The notes: a model not told the origin generated them from the sequence alone. A stretch of DNA of 64,000 bases from Cristatella mucedo (GCA_009760855.2 WPIO01000133.1:710001-774000); one strand, 5' to 3'; positions 12,067 to 24,699 are shown, counted from the stretch's first letter. Made by a program: numbers and translations.

Positions 12067-12314
12067 GAAGAGCTAGCCCCAATTGTGCGAGCTGGTGAAC
12101 GAGGCCCATTCAAATGTGCAAGCGAAATGGCCGTCGGCTGCACGCTCAGTGACTGATTGGGACCATACGACGACATTACCGATCGGCTGGTGCCGGCCAC
12201 GCATTTCCTCTCAAGACAGCTATCGGGACGCTGGTCGCTACTAAGCGGCCCTCAGGGGATGGCTGCCCTGAGAGACTCGCGGCATCGGATGCATCAGAAC
12301 CTATCGCTTACATC

Positions 12315-12402
12315 TCTGCAGTAAATGTAAAGCGCCTAGGAAGAGATTGAGTTCTCTGAGGGCGCTTTATCAATCGCATTATTATTATTACTATTATTAT
12401 CA
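12315..12402 (+). mobile_element. LINE-A tail fragment
   Basis: This is the conserved 3' end only (AAAGCGCCTAGGAAGAGATT and following) with an (ATT)n tail. Confidence 0.75.
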
Positions 12403-12504
12403 TCTTATATAGGCTCGCTGACCCGACGACACGCTCAGCCTGTGCCTCTCCCGCCTCCCGCCTCCTGGAGAGCGGTTGCACTCGAGGTCGCTCGGTCTTA
12501 GCCC

Positions 12505-12605
12505 AGGGGTCCAAGCTGCACCCTCTTCGCGTCCCAAATCGCGGGTTTGAGTCCAGTAGCGGGCGATCCTATGTCCACTGCCTGTAGTTAGAATACAGGC
12601 TGACA
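12505..12605 (+). mobile_element. SINE-1 head fragment
   Basis: GCGGGTTTGAGTCCAGTAGC and GGGCGATCCTATGTCCACTG match the SINE-1 B-box region. The rest is diverged. Confidence 0.5.
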
Positions 12606-12827
12606 TTCAGCTGCGGCGCATTCATTACCCGCCTTGCATGTGGCTCGTTCGGTACTCAGGGGCTCGGCTGCTTCTGGGAAGTAGGGGCGGGGCGAGCGGG
12701 CCCGGATTGGCAGCTGCAACGTGGAAGCCGGGCAGAGCAGTTTCGTACCGGTGCGAGATGGTGTTGAGAATACAGACTTCTGGAGCTCACTGCGGTATTT
12801 ATGTTTTGCCCCTTAAGTCTTACTACG

Positions 12828-12912
12828 TAGCCCACTGCAAGCGGTGGCGATGGTCGTTACGACTCTTCTGCCGCTATAGAAATGAAGCTGTTGAATCAGC
12901 TAAACCTTATTA
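12828..12912 (+). mobile_element. SINE-1 body/tail fragment
   Basis: CACTGCAAGCGGTGGCGATG, then CTCTTCTGCCGCTATAGAAA and GAAGCTGTTGAATCAGCTAA, match SINE-1. Confidence 0.65.
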
Positions 12913-12919
12913 TCACACT

Positions 12920-14100
<1,181 letters not shown>

Positions 14101-14104
14101 TCCT

Positions 14105-14190
14105 TTGCAGAGACTGTAAAGTGCCTAGAAAGAGATTGAGTTCTCTGAGGGCGCCATATCGAATGCACTATAATAATAATTATTATTATC
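14105..14190 (+). mobile_element. LINE-A tail fragment
   Basis: This is the conserved 3' end only (GTGCCTAGAAAGAGATTGAG and following), ending in TAA/TTA repeats. Confidence 0.7.
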
Positions 14191-14344
14191 GCAACCTCAC
14201 AAGGAATTATGTATTCGACAACCTCTGATTGTGAATTATGCAGATTCTAGTCATACTCAAGTTAACGGAACCAGGAATAAACATTCGCTGTCAGCTAGAC
14301 AAGCAATATAAGTAAGATGCTGCCCGATTCGAAAGCCTCGTTTT

Positions 14345-14455
14345 TACAGCGGCAGAAGAACAGGCTATCCACCACTTCCTGCAGTGGGCAATAAAGGATC
14401 GCCCATTGCAGAACTCGAATCCGCGACCTGGGTCGTAAAAAGCGACCACCTTACC
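14345..14455 (-). mobile_element. SINE-1 partial copy
   Basis: The reverse complement has CGGATTCGAGTTCTGCAATG (B-box-like), GGGCGATCCTTTATTGCCCA and CTTCTGCCGCTG. Confidence 0.65.
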
Positions 14456-14884
14456 CTTGGGATGAAACTCAGTCGGCTTGTTTTTGAAGGAGCACCTCTC
14501 TCTGGCTTTTACCTAAGTCGTTTATAGCTCACGCGAGAACTTCGTCGGAATTGCCCGGAATGGCGACGCGATCGCATCGGCTAATTCAAAGCTCGTCATC
14601 TCGCCACTGACGCCGACGCTTTCGCAGGCACCTGCGGTCGGTGTGAGGTCACGCGGTGCGTACTAGCACGTTTTTCTGGTTTAGTGGCGAGCTCGCGGGT
14701 CACTGCTTGACGCAATTAACGGTTCTGGCGCTGTATCTCCCGTCTAGAGTAGTAGTCGGCAGTAGTATAGTAGGTGAACGGGTCAGCAAAAGACATTAAA
14801 TGGCCACTACACGTTCGAAAGGCAACAAAGGGAACGTGACAAAAAACTAAACGTATAAAACAATATAAGCTGAAGCAAAAATAT

Positions 14885-14906
14885 TCACACACACTCACAC
14901 AGAGAT

Positions 14907-14970
<64 letters not shown>
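14885..14970. repeat. (CA)n microsatellite
   Basis: CA dinucleotides with a few interruptions before 14908, then pure. Confidence 0.97.
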
Positions 14971-14973
<3 letters not shown>

Positions 14974-14993
14974 TTCCCTCGTGTAATCTAACG

Positions 14994-15130
14994 TTATGTC
15001 ATGTATCTCCGTTTGTAGCTCCACAAAGCCAAAGGGACTAAGTGAATGCTAAGCTGGAGAGTTTTCTAGAGTGTACTCCAACTCTAAGCGGCTTTCGGTG
15101 GGTATGTCTGCTACGCTGCTACGCAGATCT
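14994..15130 (+). repeat. R-family interspersed repeat, diverged
   Basis: ATGTATCTCCGTTTGTAGCT, then AGTTTTCTAGAGTGTACTCC and TCTAAGCGGCTTTCGGTGGG. Confidence 0.7.
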
Positions 15131-15242
15131 GTTACTCGCGGTAGCTTCAAATAGCAGTTGAAATTCTAAGCTGCACAGCTAAAAAAAAGCCGGCGCCTGT
15201 AGCATAGCAGTCTTAAGCTGCAAAAACTGCTAAGCTGAGCAG

Positions 15243-15284
15243 TTTTCTACTTATTGGCCTCGTCTGAGGCCAATAAGTGGAAAA
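15243..15284. repeat. 19-bp inverted repeat, 4-nt loop
   Basis: TTTTCTACTTATTGGCCTC (15243-15261) pairs with 15266-15284. The only non-Watson-Crick pair is a G-T at 15248/15279. Confidence 0.9.
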
Positions 15285-15289
15285 CCTGA

Positions 15290-16010
15290 CTGAACTGAAA
15301 GCTGAAAACCTACCTGACTGAGCGAACAACAAAGCGTAGGCGCCCTCAAGGGCACGCGTTGTTATATGAAAAGAATGGCGAGGCGACTCGGTGAATGCGA
15401 AATCATCGAAGCTCTGCCGCTGGAGTCCCTGTTTATGGGACACTGGGAGCTCGTTACATCAGAATCAGACGATAAGGACTGGCAAATCGTGGGGGCAATC
15501 ACAGGCGGGGGGGGGCCTCCCCCGGCGGTTAAATACACAGGCAGTTGCATCTCCGAGGTCATCTACTTCACTAATAAAAGCACTTTTCTCATGGCCACTC
15601 TCGTGGGTGGTGGTGGGTGGAGCAAGTACGGAAGTAAGGCGGATGGAAAACTGATCGCGTCAACTTCCTATAAGAAGAAAGACCGAAGCCGGACAGAAGC
15701 AAGATCGACCGCGTAGACGCGGCTTCAGCCGCAGGCAAGATGCTTGTACTGTACGACCGATGTCGCGGTCTCGAATCCTGAGGCAGGCAATCGTGTATTG
15801 CGGGCTGCGAGTGGGGTGATACTCGCAGAGGGCACTGGCATACCGAAGCAGGGCAGGGAGCATATGTCCCCGGGTGCTGTATCCAGGGCGCTGGATCAGG
15901 GGGCACCAAAGAGGGCAGCTAATACTGGGGGGGGGGGGGGGGTGGGGGCGCCGTCTGTGTAGTTCGTCACCGGGCGTAATATGTAAAAATCAATAAATAA
16001 AATATGTAAC
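15290..16010. other. No gene recognised
   Basis: Open frame 15366-15716 (+, 116 codons) has no recognisable domain. A G-run lies at 15928-15941. A weak SINE-like stretch (GTCTCGAATCCTGAGG) is near 15767. Confidence 0.45.
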
Positions 16011-16011
16011 T

Positions 16012-16100
16012 CATTTAAATATTGCGCCCTGAGAAAACTTAATCTCTATTCAGGCGCTTCACATAGGCCACGGGGCTCGAGCCCACGACCTCGGCCAGAT
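16012..16100 (-). mobile_element. SINE-2 3' fragment
   Basis: The reverse complement has GTGGGCTCGAGCCCCGTGGC and the tail AGAGATTAAGTTTTCTCAGG. The tRNA-like 5' half is missing. Confidence 0.75.
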
Positions 16101-16129
16101 AACTGTGTGTGTGTGTGTTTGCGTAAAGT

Positions 16130-16190
16130 GTCTGCAAAGTGATTAAGTTCTCCGAGGGCGCTATACAGACTTATTGTCATTATTATTAGT
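16130..16190 (+). mobile_element. LINE-A or SINE-2 tail fragment
   Basis: It contains AGTGATTAAGTTCTCCGAGG followed by GCGCTATACA and ATT repeats. The tail is shared by both families, so the source is ambiguous. Confidence 0.55.
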
Positions 16191-16444
16191 ACGATCATCC
16201 GAGGGCGGCGACGATGCTAGCGCGTGGAATCTGCCACTGGCGGCGAGAAATTCGGAGAGACTCTTCCAGAAGACTCATCAGCTGTGCGCGCTCATTCAAG
16301 AAAAGTAGGAGGCAGCTCCGCTGCGAAGCTCGATTTCGCACGGCAACAAAAGAGCAAAAGTAGCGTGGAGACACTTAAAGTAAGCTTCACTTTATAAAGA
16401 AAAGCAGCGAAATTAGCGAAAGAAGCAGGGCAAACGCGCCTGGC

Positions 16445-16605
16445 TTTGGCTTAGCTGGTTTGGTCCAGCGCTTAAGGTGCTCTCGCCCCGATCAAGGTCT
16501 GGCTGAGGTCGCGGGCTCGACTCCGGAGGCATATGCGAAGCGCCCGAACAGAGATTAAGTTATCTTGGGGCGCTATACAAATGAATTATATTTATATGAC
16601 TTGCC
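16445..16605 (+). mobile_element. SINE-2 copy, near full length
   Basis: A-box-like TTGGTCCAGCGCTTAAGGTG, B-box-like CGGGCTCGACTCCGG, then the tail GAACAGAGATTAAGTTATCT, GGGGCGCTATACAAATGAAT and TATATTTATATG. Confidence 0.85.
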
Positions 16606-17290
16606 TGAAGGAGAGCCTTTGAATCTCCTCAATCCAAGAGCTCCGCTGAGATCCTTTTACGAATGCCCTCGAGCGGCTCCTTAACTAAAGTCCATTGAAG
16701 TGCACGCATGTCTCGCGCAGCGGCACAGCGAGTCGCATTCGCTGCCACCGTACTCGCAGACAGCGGAGCGTGGCCGTAGTCGCTCGCCGCTCGATAATAA
16801 GTCACGTGGCGGGTAATGCAGTGAAGTCTATTCGATAGCCATAGGCGTCCGCATCTGCACAGCGCCCGCCTTAAGCGCACAACTAGCTAGTATCGCTTGA
16901 AGCGCGCTTTTCATACCATAAAATCCGTAGTACGACATATACGGTTCCTAATCTTCCCAATTCTCTGAACTGCCGATAATCAATCTCAAGCGCTTCCGTA
17001 ATCTGTCGGATTTATCTAGCTAGTCGCTCAATTTTTCGCATACGGCCGACGCCTTCGGCAAGCCATATACCAAAATCCGGCTGCAAGCTTACAGAGCCTT
17101 TCAAACTTGCCTCCGGTCTCTTTTAAGCGTTCAAACGGGACTGCACAGGTGAGGTAATTCAAATCCTAAAACGAGCGCTCGGATATCGTCTGAAAGCTCG
17201 TCACGCGATTAAAAATCGCCGGAGAGCAACAGCGGGTGCAGCAGCTTGCTGGGACTGCGGCGTCTACCGAGCGGCCGCAGAAAGAGTAGC
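16605..17290. other. Nothing recognised
   Basis: Unique-looking sequence. Confidence 0.5.
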
Positions 17291-17295
17291 CAAGA

Positions 17296-17324
17296 TTAAG
17301 GTTAAGGTTAAGGTTAAGGTTAAG
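17296..17324. repeat. (TTAAGG)n short array
   Basis: Nearly five units of TTAAGG, with two further TTAAGG copies at 17342-17353. Confidence 0.9.
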
Positions 17325-17545
17325 CCAAGGTTATGAGCCATCTTAAGGTTAAGCGTCTCTTGAGCCGCCGCCGTCGCATTCGCCCTGTCGTCCGCGTACG
17401 CGTCCGAAAGCCGGCGGAATGCGCGCTACCGACAGCGAGAACCGCCCCAGTTCGAAAACCGGCGGTCCGCAGCCCGCGCGAAGGCATGCGACCAGAAGCC
17501 GTGACGTCACGCGTGACGCTGTGCGCCCTGAGGGATAAAGGGAGG

Positions 17546-18062
17546 TTTCGTCGCTCACTTTCAGGTCCCTTCATTCTTTGGCTCCAGCCTACCTATCGGA
17601 TCTACTCCCCCACCAGATCAAGCATCGTACCACACGTTTTTCGGAATCCAACTGCTTACCTATACCTCGTACAAATCTCAAATCCTTTGGAGACCCTGCA
17701 TTTAGTTCGTATGCTCCCATAGCCTGGAACTCCCACTCGACTTGCGTCACGACACCCACTGACTTGACCAAATTTAAAAAGAAATTAAAACGCACCTATT
17801 TATGATTACATTTAGTGGGTCCCTGTGATTTATCTTTATGTGCTCTGCTTGCTGACACTGTGCATGCTGCCACTAACCACACTTGCAAGCTGACCCTGTG
17901 TATGTCATCCCTAACCGTGTTATTCATGTTGCTTCTTAAGCATGATAAAACTCACCATTGGATCACGGTTCCTTTGCAGGAAATGCAAAGCGCCTAGAAA
18001 TAGATTGAATTATCTGCGGGCCCTTTGTCAAATGTGTTATTATTATTATTATTATTATTAAT
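17546..18062 (+). mobile_element. LINE-A 3' fragment
   Basis: This is a 5'-truncated + strand copy. Its terminal coding part reads MAPAYLSDLLPHQIKHRTTR, LKSFGDPAFSSYAP and TKFKKKLKRTYL. It is followed by the 3' UTR, the conserved tail and a long (TTA)n. Confidence 0.85.
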
Positions 18063-18647
18063 CTGACTGGAATCACGCTAGTAAAAGATGGAAGCAACGC
18101 AGAGATGGACGCCAGAACTCAACTGCGTGATTAAAGTTGGACGGGGAAACTCCAACGTGCTCGATTCTTCACCGAAAGCTGATGTCATTTTGGCAGCATT
18201 CTAATTCCGACTTAGAGTGACGATTACGCCGTTCGCATCTAGGTAGACCTGTATTACGCGCCGAACCCGCGACCCGCAACGACGAACGAGTTATTCTTGC
18301 GAGCGGCTGCTTTCCCGCAATAGATTTTCGCGCACCGTCTTGAGCGAAATTTAGATTTCGCTCTCGTTGTGTCGCTATGCAAAAGTAGTGGAGTCCAAAT
18401 GTGAAGCCTTTCTGTGAGTAGTAAATTGCAATACTGTAAGGCAACGTAGAAATCGAACAAAGAAGCTGCTCAGCTATGTAAATTGCGAAAAAATGCAGGC
18501 CGTTTCTCTGAAGTCCTGAAACGGGGGGGGGCGATTGAAATGAAGTTAAAAGAAAACGGCGGCGGCGCACTCGGATGTAGCGGCCTATCGCGACGCTTGC
18601 AGCGGGCTACGAGCAACTGCCTCACCCGCTCGACTCGAAACCGAGAC

Positions 18648-18735
18648 TTAATAATAATAATAATGTTAACATTAATAATAATAAATTTATGATAGCGCCC
18701 TCAGAGAAACCAATTTCTTTTTACGCACTTTATAT
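18648..18735 (-). mobile_element. LINE-A tail fragment
   Basis: (AATAAT)n is followed by the reverse complement of the conserved tail (GCGCCCTCAGAGAAACCAAT). Confidence 0.65.
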
Positions 18736-18842
18736 TTGGCTGACTTGGGTTATGATGCGTCCACAACTGACCTTTGGGCTAAGACGTAGGGACAAACTGT
18801 ACACTAAAGCCTCAGCACTTGTGGTTATAGTTCGCAACTGGT

Positions 18843-18930
18843 GTCTCTCTCTCCCTCTCTCTCTCTCTCTAACTTACTCCTTGTCTTTCTCTAACTCTCT
18901 CTCTTTCTCTCTCTCTCTCTAACTCAGACA

Positions 18931-18987
<57 letters not shown>

Positions 18988-19050
18988 ACTCACTCTCTCT
19001 CTCTCTTTCTCAAGCTCATTCTCTCTTTTTATCTCTACCTCTCCCTCTCG
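18843..19050. repeat. (CT)n/(CA)n compound microsatellite
   Basis: Imperfect CT runs flank a CA block (about 18926-18984). Confidence 0.95.
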
Positions 19051-19271
19051 ATCTCACCGTGGACTCGGCCTTCGTCTGCTTTCCACCAGGCTTTCCCACG
19101 AGTTCTCAGAGCAGACGGATTTCAATCTCGCCCCGCAGAAACGGGCCGAGTACGCGCGACGAGCGGCGGCGATCGCTAGAAAATGGCATTTACTCTCTCA
19201 CTACCCCCCGGAGCGTATGATTCACATCATTTTCGTAATTTTTTTTTCGCGAAACTTGAGCCTTCGCCGGC

Positions 19272-19570
19272 AAGTACGACGCATTTCCGTCTGTAACTCC
19301 GCAAAGTCCCAAAGACTACGTGGGTGCTACGCAGGAGAGTTTTGTGTAGCGCACTCACTGCAGCCTAAGCGGCTTTCGGTACGCATTCGGTAGCCAGCAG
19401 ACTTCATCTCGCGTAACAAAGAGAAAGAGGAAAGCATAGCAGAGTCAGGAGAGCAGTTGAGGTAGTGAGTAGCGTGGACGCAGCAGCTCGGGCGTCTGGA
19501 AAGGAGGTGCCATAGTCGGCAGCTCCTTCCCAGTCGGCAGAGAGTAGTTATCGTTGTCTTCGCGAACTAA
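19272..19570 (+). repeat. R-family interspersed repeat, long copy
   Basis: CATTTCCGTCTGTAACTCCG through CATTCGGTAGCCAGCAGACT and AGCATAGCAGAGTCAGGAGA to the GAGAGTAGTTATCGTTG end. It lies at the left edge of the CpG block. Confidence 0.8.
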
Positions 19571-22200
19571 CTCACTTCGCGGAAGTGAGTTCCACCGTGT
19601 TTCACCTGCAGAGCAAAACCGTGTTCGCGCCAGCGGTCTTTAGGCGTAGCGGAACTGAGCAGCAGCAGCAGCAGAGTAGTACCGACGGCCCGTTTCTGGG
19701 AGGATACGCGGTCGCCGCGCTGAGTGAGAGTGGGCGCGGCGGGCACGCATCGCGTGAAAGAGGACGCGCGTCAAGTCGCGACTGCTGCTGCTGCGAAGCG
19801 CCCCCAGCGCAGCCCGCATAAATTCGTCCGATTCCCTCCCCTCCTCCGGCGGCCGCGGAAGTTGGCACCGGTCGGAGGCAAGTGTTTTCGGCGAAAGCAA
19901 CTTGAGCAAGAGCCCCGGTGGCCATTCGGGCAGCCGCCCTCAACGTCCGCCGCCGCCGCCGCCGCCGCCGTCGGCAGTGGCTCCGCGCCTGCTGCCACTG
20001 CCGCCGCCGCGGACGCCTTCGAGGCAGATACCGAGGATTCGCCCATCGCGGCGTCCCCAGCCGCCGCGGCGGCGTCCGCCGTCGAGGCTTCTGCCGGACT
20101 TGTAGTAAGGTTGGCCCCTTCTCGCTTAAGCTTTGGTCTTTCTTCTCGTTCGTGCGGCCATCTTGCCATGCGTCTCGCTTCCGTCTCGGGTTCGCCTACC
20201 GGATTTACCCGCCGAGTGGCCGAGAAAAAGCCGTCGTCGATCTCGCAGCCGCCGACTTCACACTCGCCGACTACGCGCACTCCACCGTTTCCCGCCGTTC
20301 GCCGCCGAATGCGCTGCCGCACTCGAATAGTCTGCTTTTGCTCTGCCTCTGCACGAGCAAGCGCTCTCGCAAGCGCCGAGAGCTGGAGCGATCTCCGGCG
20401 GGCGCGTTTCGGCGGCGGCGGCCGATTGCAAATTGCCAATTTAAAGTTCTCGGCTTCTCGGCCTTCGCTGCCGCCCGCCACCATAAAAAAATTGGGCTTC
20501 TTCAGCTCGCACTTGCGGGGCGCCGTAAACTGGGACTCGAGCGCGAATCCCACGTTTACGCCGTCCGCCATTCTTGTCGAAGCGACGAGGACGACGTGAC
20601 TACGATTGGCCGGTCTGTCGCTCGTGGCTGCCGAACGTGTCGGCCCGGAAGGAGAGCCGCGCGATCGGCCCGCCGCTCAAGTCTCCGTCGTCGGTTTTCC
20701 GTCCGTTGCGTGGGAGGTGAGCCGCCATTTACACGCTAGATAAAAAAAAAGAGGCGGTTGTTTATCACGACCTCGGTCCCGAGGTCGTGGGTCAAATCCT
20801 GCGGTGAGCGATCCTGTATTGCCGCTGCAAGCGCTGGCGAAAGCCGTAAAGGCTCTTCAGTCGCTATACAAGAGAAGCTGTTAAATCAACAAGTATTTTT
20901 TTTTAATCGCGCCTCCAGTCTCGGTGGCGTGCGTGCGCCAATGGCGGAAGCGAGACGGAAGCAGGACGGAACAGAAACCGACCGCCAGCAAATCCGGCTT
21001 GAGTCGGCTGCTCGATCGAGCCGAGCGTCTGCTCGATCGAAACGTTGCGCGCGCGGCGCTTCCCTTGCAGCCGCCGCCGGGTCGCCGCCGCCGCCGCCGT
21101 GGCCTCCCCGGACGAGGGAAGCATAGGCGAGTGAACCGCGAGCCGTAACTCGCGGACGCTAGCGCGATCGGATTCTTCGCCGTCGCCATTCGCCGTTATC
21201 CGTTCGGCCAGACGACAGTGCCTTCCTCCTCCTCCTCCTCGTCCGAACTCCTCTCGGGCCGCCTCGTCGCGGGGCGCGAAAAGAAATTGAACGCGACGCC
21301 CGAGCCCGCTGGAAACGGGGCCGCCGCGCCGACGCTCGCACGAGCCTCCTCCGCGAGCAGCGTTGGAGGAGGCTCCGCGCAGAACTTCGCTGTGAAAGCT
21401 ATAGAAGAAAGTCCGCGGCCTGCGAGTGAAGCCGGAGGGTGGCACCGCCGCGTCCTCTTGCCCACCGTCGGCGATCGTGCGGGATATTCTCGTGCGCATG
21501 CGCGATATCTGCCCGCCCGCCCCCCTCTCGGCCCACCCAATTGACAGTTTGGGGGTAGGCCGCCGCGCCTCCGCTGAGTGGCCGACTTCGCGCGAGCTGC
21601 TCGGTGCGAGCGAACGGCCGACGTAGTGCATCCGCTAGACTCGCCTGCGCCAGCGGCACGAAGCTTCAGCGTCCTTCAGCCGGCGGCGGAGATTCGCTAG
21701 ACCGCGCCCGCCGCCGCCGCCGCCGCCGCGCAGAACCGACCTCTCTGCGCCCACAGCTCGGCTATCGGCTGGTACGTACGAACGCTGGCCGCTGGCGGGC
21801 GACGTTTCCGTCCGCCGCGGCTGGAGACGCGGCGGCAGCGGCGGCAGCGGCTGCCGGCGTCCGACCCGGCGAGGCTCCGCCGCGTAGCCGGTCGCTTCGG
21901 TCACCGGTGTGGGCGCGCGCGCGCACGAACGAATGCCGTTCGGCGTGCCCCTCGAGCTCGGTCCGTATTCGCCGGAAGCGGGCGCCGGGGCTGATCGGCC
22001 GATCTGCTGCATAACGCGATCGTGCGAGCGTCGGATGGGCCGGGCGATGCCGCCGGCCGCACAAACTCCTCTGGCATGCCGCTCGGCGCCTGAGCGAGGG
22101 CGACGCTTCCTGGCCGTGTGCGTGCTATGCCGGGCGCCTTGGGCGTAGGCGTAGGTACGGTTGTGGACCTACTGCCTTCGCTGAACGCATGCCCCGGCAC
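19560..22200. promoter_or_regulatory. CpG-rich block, possible promoter / first non-coding exon
   Basis: This stretch is far richer in G+C and undepleted CpG than its surroundings, with CCG/GCC trinucleotide runs (for example 19951-19972 and 21707-21731). Such blocks usually mark animal promoters. Long open frames exist on both strands (for example 19724-20599 + and 19771-20571 -), but they are Ala/Arg-rich shadows of the composition with no recognisable domain. A consensus-like donor GTAGTAAGG lies near 20106, so a 5' exon ending there is possible. Whether it belongs to the downstream kinase or to a gene outside the window cannot be decided. A SINE-1 copy sits inside the block. Confidence 0.35.
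20752..20905 (+). mobile_element. SINE-1 copy in the CpG block
   Basis: The tRNA-like head carries a palindromic CACGACCTCGG/CCGAGGTCGTG just before the B-box-like GGTCAAATCC. It is followed by the body (GGCTCTTCAGTCGCTATACA) and the tail (GCTGTTAAATCAACAAGTAT) with an A/T run. Confidence 0.8.
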
Positions 22201-22587
22201 GCCCGGTCAAGCACCAGCTCCGCACGCATCGTCTCGGGCCGCGTGGGTGGGATGCGGGCGGTTTGGGAAGTCTATAGTAGAGATGTATCCGTCATTCATC
22301 CTCCCAGTCGGTCTTGCACTGGCCAGCCTCAGTAGGCACAGCAGGCTTCTGGCTTGACCAGCTTGGCGGCTGGTCGTCATCGCTGCCAAATCCGACGTTG
22401 ACCCCTCGGCTGCTGTCTGACTTGCAACGTTATCCCTTCCTCTGCCACCGCACTCGGCTGCTGCTGCTGCTGTTGATGCATTCCTTTCTTCGCCTCAGTA
22501 CTTCCATGCATCTCACTGGCTTGTCATGTGCTTGTGTTTGCATTAGTATTGGCGAGCATGCATGCACTGTTTGTGCGCACGTGCACC

Positions 22588-22674
22588 ATTGATATGTAAG
22601 GTGCCTAGAAAGAGATTTAGTTTTCTTAGTGTGGTATATAAATGTTCTATTATTGTTATTATTATTATTATTAT
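22588..22674 (+). mobile_element. LINE-A tail fragment
   Basis: A diverged tail, GGTGCCTAGAAAGAGATTTA, is followed by (TTA)n. Confidence 0.65.
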
Positions 22675-23061
22675 GATACTCATCGTCACACCGTCATTGT
22701 AATCAGGTCAGCCAAGTGGGGCACTGTGCTTGCTATCGTAGACTAATTGCACGCAGTTATCTTAACGTGCTTGACTTGAGCTGGCTCTCTGAGAGCAAGC
22801 TCAAACGTTTGATGATCTCTTCCGGCAATATTTGCTGCTGTATTCCCTTGCCAGGTGCCCTGCACGGTCTCATTTAGACTCCTGCCAGTGGCCGTTCAGA
22901 CGTGTTGAGCGATAAAAGCTTGCTGCCATGCACGGCACGTGAGAATAACTTTATATGAAAGGCAGCCATTTGTCTGTTGAGGTGCACTTGATGGATGTTG
23001 GGGAGGGGGCTATACTAGTGTGAAAAGAAAAAGACTGAATGCTTGTGCATCTTGGAGCTTG

Positions 23062-23064
<3 letters not shown>

Positions 23065-23104
<40 letters not shown>
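23065..23104. repeat. (TG)n microsatellite
   Basis: About 20 TG units. Confidence 0.95.
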
Positions 23105-23105
<1 letters not shown>

Positions 23106-23468
23106 ACACATGCATGTATGTACTGGCATATTTGTGCACACTCGTGTATATGTGCATGTCGTGTGGATACGTAAATGGTAGTGTGTCCGCATGTGTAAGC
23201 AAGGAGGAAAATTGGTAGAGGTATCTACCTATCTCCTCTATCTAGAGAAGGAGATAGATACGAGCAGCTCACAGCCTGTGGACCAGCTTTGCTGAGTCAC
23301 AGTAGTTCCATCACGGAAGACAATGCTGCACCATCTTGCCACTTGATGCAAGTACGCCATCTTGCGGTGTGACGGACTTTCTTGCTTTGATTAGTAGAGA
23401 TGTGCATGTATGGATATATTTAGCTTTGGACACGTAGATAGATAGATTTATAGCTAGATTGATAGATA

Positions 23469-23963
23469 CCGTATTTTACCGTGTATATACCCCCAAATGT
23501 TTAGGCCCCAATTTTTGAACCGATTTTTTAGAAAAAAATACTGATTTCAATAACTGAACGAACAGAACAATATCAAGACTCATAATAATGTCACAATCAC
23601 TATCATCTGCATAAGGAATGGTGATGATACCCCTCCATCTTCCTCGTTCATAGCACAAGCTTAAAATTTCGTGGAAACTCCGGCATCATCATTGTTGCCG
23701 TCACTTTCTTCGTAGAATGTGTCATCTACTGTTCTGTTCATTCCATTTGAAATGCCATACGTCTTGAAATTTCTTGATAAACAAGCCTATTTAGCACATT
23801 TTGGCGACCAGTTGATCTTTGTTGGGTGGCATTCAAAGTATGCACGTTGTTTAGTGAAACATTAAAGCAAAAACAGTTACCTCCAATTTATAAGCCCCCT
23901 TTCTGTTGTCTGACCCCACATTTGGAAAAACGGGAAGGGGTGCTTATAGACGGTAAAATACGC
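23469..23963. mobile_element. MITE-like DNA element with terminal inverted repeats
   Basis: The left end CCGTATTTTACCGT (from 23469) is matched in inverse at the right end (ACGGTAAAATACGC, to 23963). Similarity extends about 25 bp inward (GTATATACCCCC versus CTATAAGCACCCC). TA flanks both ends, fitting a TA target duplication as in the Tc1/mariner-pogo superfamily. The 495-bp interior has no transposase-like frame, so it would be non-autonomous. Confidence 0.65.
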
Positions 23964-24010
23964 TATGTAGCTATGTAGGTAGATATATAGCTAGCTAATC
24001 ATTTATCTAT

Positions 24011-24172
24011 CTGGCACGCTTCGTAAAGCGGTTGCTTTTCACGACCTCGTCCCGAGGTCGTGGGTTCGAATCCTGCGGTTGGTGATCCTTTATCTCCACT
24101 GCAAGCAGAGGTGATAGCCGTAAAGGCTCTTCTGTCGCTATACAAAAGAGGCTGTTCAATCAGCTAGTATTT
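24011..24172 (+). mobile_element. SINE-1 copy, near full length
   Basis: It has the head with B-box GGTTCGAATCC, the body CTGCAAGCAGAGGTGATAGC and CTATACAAAAGAGGCTGTTC, and the tail AGTATTTTTTATTTATTTTA. Confidence 0.85.
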
Positions 24173-24259
24173 TTTATTTATTTTATCTAGATAGATAGAC
24201 ATGATATATAGCTAGTTAGATAGATAGGGTAGGCAGAAGAGGAGGTGAGCAAGAGAGAA

Positions 24260-24690
<431 letters not shown>

Positions 24691-24699
24691 GTAACAGAG

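Noticed and set aside
16445-16530. Functional tRNA gene
   Set aside because: A- and B-box-like sequences are present, but no proper cloverleaf is seen, and the same unit recurs with a LINE-like tail, so it is a SINE.
19724-20599. 291-codon + frame and 266-codon - frame as protein-coding exons
   Set aside because: Overlapping on both strands, Ala/Arg-rich, in a CpG-rich block; no recognisable domain. Kept only as a possible 5' UTR region.
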